This document shows, one piece after another, positions 13,979-16,986 of a stretch of 16,986 nucleotides of DNA (its first letter is position 1; the number at the start of each line of letters is the position of its first letter). This stretch comes from an uncultured Christensenellaceae bacterium (lineage in GTDB: Bacteria > Bacillota > Clostridia > Christensenellales > Borkfalkiaceae), in contig CAJUOV010000024.1 in assembly GCA_910588695.1 (NCBI GenBank), positions 1 through 16,986 of the forward strand, given 5' to 3'. Made by a program: the position numbers and the translations under genes. A model generated the notes under the pieces. The model was not told the origin of the DNA and did no database searches. It saw only the letters and a program-made list of their open reading frames with translations.

Positions 13979-14180
13979 TGTATTTTGTCTTTCGCCGTGC
14001 GGAGCGTAAACGAAAATGCACTTGCTGTCAAGGGTAAAGTGCATTGCCTTGCGGCAACCCTTGACCGGCAAGGAAGCCAAATGCTTCACCGAATTATGGC
14101 TTACTGCTAATAACAAGTATATCGGCTAATCAATCAATGCGTTTTCGTTTGTTCGCCCCTTGTCGAAAGACAAAAATACA
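13979..14180. repeat. 200-nt folded element bounded by inverted repeats
   Basis: The ends TGTATTTTGTCTTTCG (13979-13994) and CGAAAGACAAAAATACA (14164-14180) are inverted repeats differing by one T. A second enclosing stem pairs 14008-14020 with 14138-14150 (13 bp, one G-U). Inside are TCAAGGGT/ACCCTTGA (14028-14035/14057-14064), extended by CTTGC/GCAAG (14021-14025/14068-14072) and containing an apical TTGCC/GGCAA that shares one base with the larger stem. AAGCC/GGCTT (14074-14078/14098-14102) crosses CCGA/TCGG (14089-14092/14122-14125), a possible pseudoknot. No protein is encoded. It starts on the base after the rep stop codon. Candidates are a single-strand origin or other replication site, or a structured RNA. 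Confidence 0.7.
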
Positions 14181-14203
14181 ATTCAAAAGGAGTTTTGAAA
14201 ACT

Positions 14204-14263
14204 ATGAAAACAGCAGTTGCGGTTTCCATTTATAAAAAGACAGAAAAAGGAATAATGATATGA
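14204..14263 (+). CDS. 19-codon ORF coupled to truncated degV
   Basis: The sequence MKTAVAVSIYKKTEKGIMI is preceded by AAAAGGAG with about 11-nt spacing, and its TGA overlaps the degV ATG (ATGA). The strong ribosome binding site and position just past the folded element suggest it is the start of a former mobile-element gene cut off at the junction with degV. Alternatively it is a genuine leader peptide. I do not recognise the sequence. Confidence 0.4.
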   Translation: MKTAVAVSIYKKTEKGIMI

Positions 14264-14799
14264 AGATCAAAATTACATCGGACTCAACCTGCGATTTAAG
14301 CAATGAACAAATCGAACAAAACAAGATCGGCATATTTCGCCTCTCGGTCGTTTTCGGGGAAAAAAGTTATAAAGACGGCGAACTTTCTCCGCAGGATATT
14401 TTCGACTTCGTGAAAGATTCGGGAACGCTTCCGAAGACCGCCGCGGGATCGCAGACGGAATATTTTGAATTTTTTACCGAGAACGTTTCCGACTGCGACG
14501 CTTTGATCCACTTTAATATTTCCGCGCAGGCTTCGTCGTCTTATTCTGCGGCGAGCAAAGCGGCGGAAGAATTCGGCGGAAAAGTATTCGTGGTCGACAG
14601 CAGGGCGCTCTCTACGGGGCAGGGGCTATTGGTCCTTAAAGCGTGCGGCATGGCGGAAGAAGGCTATTCGGTGGCGGAAATCGTGGAAACTGTCAACAGC
14701 TTGCGTGTAAAAGTAAATACGTCGTTCGTGCCCGACGCGTTGGACTATCCGCATAAAGGCGGCAGGAATACGCTCGGCGTTCTGTTTATCAGCGAATAA
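14260..14799 (+). pseudogene. DegV family protein, C-terminally truncated
   Basis: The frame encodes 179 residues where DegV fatty-acid-binding proteins (FakB type) have about 280. The N-terminal domain is well preserved: KIKITSDSTCDLSNEQI, PKTAAGSQTEYFEFF (the TSQPSP-like loop) and FVVDSRALSTGQGLLVL (the D-S loop). The frame reaches FVPDALDYPHKGGR, then diverges to NTLGVLFISE and stops exactly where the C-terminal fatty-acid-binding domain should begin. A deletion or recombination has removed the second half, and no remnant appears downstream to 15083. The ATG at 14260 has an AGGA site. The intact family presents fatty acids to FakA kinase; this copy is unlikely to work. Codon style matches the chromosome, so the loss was probably linked to the adjacent mobile-element remnant. 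Confidence 0.8.
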
Positions 14800-14867
14800 A
14801 CACGATTCATGTTGCAAAAATTATCCGTATAAGAAATAAAAAAACAGAAAAAATTTTTTTTAAAGTA

Positions 14868-14896
14868 TTGACAAACATAAAAAAGCGTGTTATATT
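14868..14896 (+). promoter_or_regulatory. Promoter of the repeat lipoprotein gene
   Basis: TTGACA (14868-14873), 17 bp and TATATT (14891-14896) lie in an AT-rich stretch that would also act as an UP-like element. The expected start near 14903 leaves a leader of about 180 nt. Confidence 0.88.
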
Positions 14897-14902
14897 GTCA
14901 AT

Positions 14903-15082
14903 AAATAAAGAAGTTTGAAAGTTTTTAACATTATCCTTTTTTGGGAATTTGTCGGAAAATTGCCCAAAATACAAGGATAATTAAATTTTCGGGACTGATT
15001 AAACAGTTAACCTAATTTTGGTCGGGAAATCGGACGGTTGTGTGTTCGATTAAAATAAAAAAATTATAAGTGAGGAAAAAGT
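14903..15082 (+). promoter_or_regulatory. Long structured 5' leader of the repeat lipoprotein gene
   Basis: About 180 nt separate the promoter from the ATG. TTATCCTT and AAGGATAA close a long imperfect hairpin (about 14932-14982), with an inner TTTGGGAATTT/AAATTGCCCAAA pairing. No internal terminator run follows it, and I recognise no known riboswitch class. It may stabilise the message or bind a regulator. Confidence 0.5.
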
Positions 15083-16906
15083 ATGACGAAGACAAAGACA
15101 AAGATCTTATTGACCACACTGACTGTGGCAACGCTGGCGATCGGCTGCGGCGCGTTTGTTGCGTGCGGCGGTGGCGATCCGGAAGACCCCGCGGGCAAAA
15201 CGTATGAAATTACGTTCAACGCGAACGGCGGTTCGTATGCAGAGGGTGCGGAAAGCGTGAAGCTTACGACGGATAAAGACGGAAGGCTTGCCGCGGCTCC
15301 GACCGCAGATCCTACGAGAGCGGAGTACTCGTTTGCAACTTACAATACGACGGCGGACGGCTCCGGCAGCGATGTTACTTACGGCGTGAGTGGGTATCAG
15401 TTCAAGTCCGATGCCACCGTCTATGCGCAGTGGGTGGAAGCGGGGCTCTATACCTCGGACGGGAAGTTTGTTGCGGAACTCGAAGAGAGCACTCCCGGCG
15501 ATTCGGCGCAAAAACAGTACGGCGCGGCGGGCGTGGAACTTGCTCCCGGGCAAGCGTTGCAAATCAAAGTGAAGGGCGAAACGTTAACGCACAACGCAGG
15601 CACGCTGGAACTTTGGCTGGACGGCGGTTGCCACGGCGTTGCGCTCGATCAGTCGCAGGCAACGATCACCGTTAAACCCGGCAACGAAAGAGCGTTTGAT
15701 ATTTATGCCAAGTATTATACGGATAACACGCCCTGCTGGTCGATCTATATTTCGGACGGCTTGAAGGATGAGGTGATTCCCGGCGGCGCGTATCTGGTAG
15801 GCTCCGGTTGGGAGACTGCGAACTGGCAGATCGGCGCTGAGAACTATATCGATCCCGAAAACGGTTTGACCGTGACCTTAAATGCGGACGCAATGTTCAA
15901 AATTACCGACTGTTTGGACGTAGCGGAAGGAGTCGAAAATCGCGGCTGGGCTTACAACAGTCCCTCGTTCTATAAAATGGCTGAGGGAAAAGAAGAGGGT
16001 TATCTGAACCTCGGCTCTATCGGTGCTTCTGACAACGGCAGCGTATTGGCTCCCGGCGAGTATACCATTACAATCGAAGGTACGGGCGAGAATATCAAAT
16101 TCGTATTTACTCCCGCAGCGGATTTGAAGCCTGCGGAACTTCCCGATAAATTCGTGAAAGACGGATTTTATCTGGCTGGCTCCGGCTTTAACGGCGCAGG
16201 ATGGGACGTGAAAGAGGGATTTTACATCGATCCCGAAAACGGTCTGGAAGTAACGTTTGAAAAGAATGCGCAGTTCCAGGTCGTATCCTGTAAGAGCGCA
16301 ACGACGGGGGGGGCAAACTGGAACTACGGTGCGGCTTCCTATTATAGAATGGCGGAAGGCGCCGAAACGGGATACATTGTACTTCCCAGCGGCGGAAACG
16401 GAACCGTCAAGACGGCGGGGACTTATACGTTCACGATCGATAACAGCGGCGAAACCCCCGTATTCGTCATCACGCCTGCGGAAGGATTAGAACCCGACCA
16501 GACGGTAGAAATTTTGCATTACTATATCAAGGGCAGTATGCATGACAGCTGGAATACGCCTATTGCCGACGAGTACGAATTAAAGCCTGTTGAGGGGCAG
16601 GACGGCGTCTATCAACTGACGATCGATCTTGCAGCGGGCGTCGAGTTTGGTTTCCGTTCCTGTGCGGAAGGCGCTGATGGAAATGTGATACCCGAGCAAA
16701 TCAATTGGTTCGCCGGTAATCTGACGCTTGCGGAAGGGGTTACGGAAATTACGAAAGGCAATAATCTTACGACGGTAGGCGCGGGAACCTATACGTTCAC
16801 GCTCGATCCTGCAAACAAAACGTTGGGCGTTACGTTCGTTGCCGCAAGTACGCCGGATCCCGAACCTGAACCCACCGAACCTGATACGGAAAACCCCGCT
16901 GAATAA
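15083..16906 (+). CDS. Repeat-containing surface lipoprotein
   Basis: The 607-residue protein begins with a lipoprotein signal (MTKTKTKILL, hydrophobic core, lipobox FVAC with Cys28). Residues about 40-117 form an InlB B-repeat/Flg_new-like domain (YEITFNANGGSY ... ATVYAQW). An unassigned beta domain follows (about 120-225). Three related beta modules follow: about 236-346, 361-466 and a more divergent one at 478-580, each opening with an aromatic-hydrophobic GAYLVGSG/GFYLAGSG/YYIKGS strand. The first two share YIDPENGL and an FKI/FQV strand. These recall SusE/SusF-type carbohydrate-binding modules. A proline/acid tail (PDPEPEPTEP) ends it, with no LPXTG. The ATG at 15083 follows TGAGGAAAAAGT. 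Eight consecutive Gs lie at 16306-16313. Glycan binding on the cell surface is inference. Confidence 0.85.
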   Translation: MTKTKTKILLTTLTVATLAIGCGAFVACGGGDPEDPAGKTYEITFNANGGSYAEGAESVKLTTDKDGRLAAAPTADPTRAEYSFATYNTTADGSGSDVTYGVSGYQFKSDATVYAQWVEAGLYTSDGKFVAELEESTPGDSAQKQYGAAGVELAPGQALQIKVKGETLTHNAGTLELWLDGGCHGVALDQSQATITVKPGNERAFDIYAKYYTDNTPCWSIYISDGLKDEVIPGGAYLVGSGWETANWQIGAENYIDPENGLTVTLNADAMFKITDCLDVAEGVENRGWAYNSPSFYKMAEGKEEGYLNLGSIGASDNGSVLAPGEYTITIEGTGENIKFVFTPAADLKPAELPDKFVKDGFYLAGSGFNGAGWDVKEGFYIDPENGLEVTFEKNAQFQVVSCKSATTGGANWNYGAASYYRMAEGAETGYIVLPSGGNGTVKTAGTYTFTIDNSGETPVFVITPAEGLEPDQTVEILHYYIKGSMHDSWNTPIADEYELKPVEGQDGVYQLTIDLAAGVEFGFRSCAEGADGNVIPEQINWFAGNLTLAEGVTEITKGNNLTTVGAGTYTFTLDPANKTLGVTFVAASTPDPEPEPTEPDTENPAE

Positions 16907-16920
16907 TTCAGGCGGATGAA

Positions 16921-16958
16921 AACAAAAAAACTCTATCTTCGGATAGAGTTTTTTTGTT
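16921..16958 (+). terminator. Terminator of the repeat lipoprotein gene
   Basis: A perfect 17-bp stem (16921-16937/16942-16958) with a TTCG tetraloop carries a seven-A/seven-T run in the stem, so it works on either strand. It lies 14 nt after the stop codon. Confidence 0.95.
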
Positions 16959-16986
16959 GGATAAATTCATAATTTTTTTTCGGATA

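Noticed and set aside
13979..14180. Retron-type msr-msd RNA
   Set aside because: The flanking inverted repeats recall a retron, but no reverse transcriptase is nearby; the adjacent protein is an HUH Rep-like enzyme.
14903..15082. Known riboswitch or T-box in the lipoprotein leader
   Set aside because: None of the conserved cores I know (T-box GGTGG, S-box, cobalamin box, cyclic-di-GMP motifs) is visible.
1..16986. CRISPR array or cas genes
   Set aside because: No regularly spaced direct repeats and no Cas-like proteins were seen.

Overview
The window looks like chromosome of an anaerobic, fermentative Gram-positive bacterium of the Firmicutes/Clostridia type. This rests on mid-range base composition, textbook sigma-A promoters (TTGACA, 17 bp, TATAAT), strong AGGAGG-type ribosome binding sites, strong intrinsic terminators, lipobox lipoproteins, and a gene set (NfnAB, formate/nitrite channel, iron-dependent alcohol dehydrogenase, DegV) typical of strict anaerobes. 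I infer the lineage from style and gene content only and cannot name a species.

Layout. 1-1200: formate/nitrite-family channel gene, then tRNA-Arg(CCU) with its own terminator, then a curious 140-bp stretch that repeats the 3' end of the tRNA and carries three hairpins and a second terminator. 1213-3891 (minus): an operon of a zinc-ribbon PlsC-like acyltransferase followed directly by a GltS-type symporter. 4100-8678 (plus): a flavin-reductase-like protein with a C-terminal PCP_red-like segment, an iron-containing alcohol dehydrogenase, and the two subunits of the electron-bifurcating NADH-dependent ferredoxin:NADP oxidoreductase (NfnA/NfnB). 8040-10972: a small regulatory island. A 73-residue XRE regulator sits between a divergent membrane protein (DUF4234/SHOCT-like) and a ZIP-family metal transporter. 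The promoters of both flanking genes carry the same 16-nt block (-35 plus operator half). 11001-12669 (minus): a three-gene operon of rhomboid protease, small lipoprotein and multi-pass membrane protein with overlapping or abutting reading frames. 12690-14260: accessory DNA, consisting of an apparently decayed or unusual rolling-circle (HUH) Rep gene followed by a 200-nt, strongly folded element bounded by inverted repeats, and a 19-codon ORF coupled to a truncated degV. 15083-16906: a large repeat-containing surface lipoprotein with a long structured leader, ending in a perfect 17-bp terminator stem.

How the parts fit. The alcohol dehydrogenase, Nfn complex and FNT channel suit redox balancing and acid export in fermentation. 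The XRE/ZIP/membrane-protein trio looks like a local regulon, perhaps metal- or envelope-related. The rhomboid operon and the repeat lipoprotein are cell-surface functions. The most unusual items are the shared operator regulon, the Rep-linked folded element, the split tRNA 3'-end duplication, and a membrane-protein ORF that reads through its terminator into the antisense strand of nfnB.
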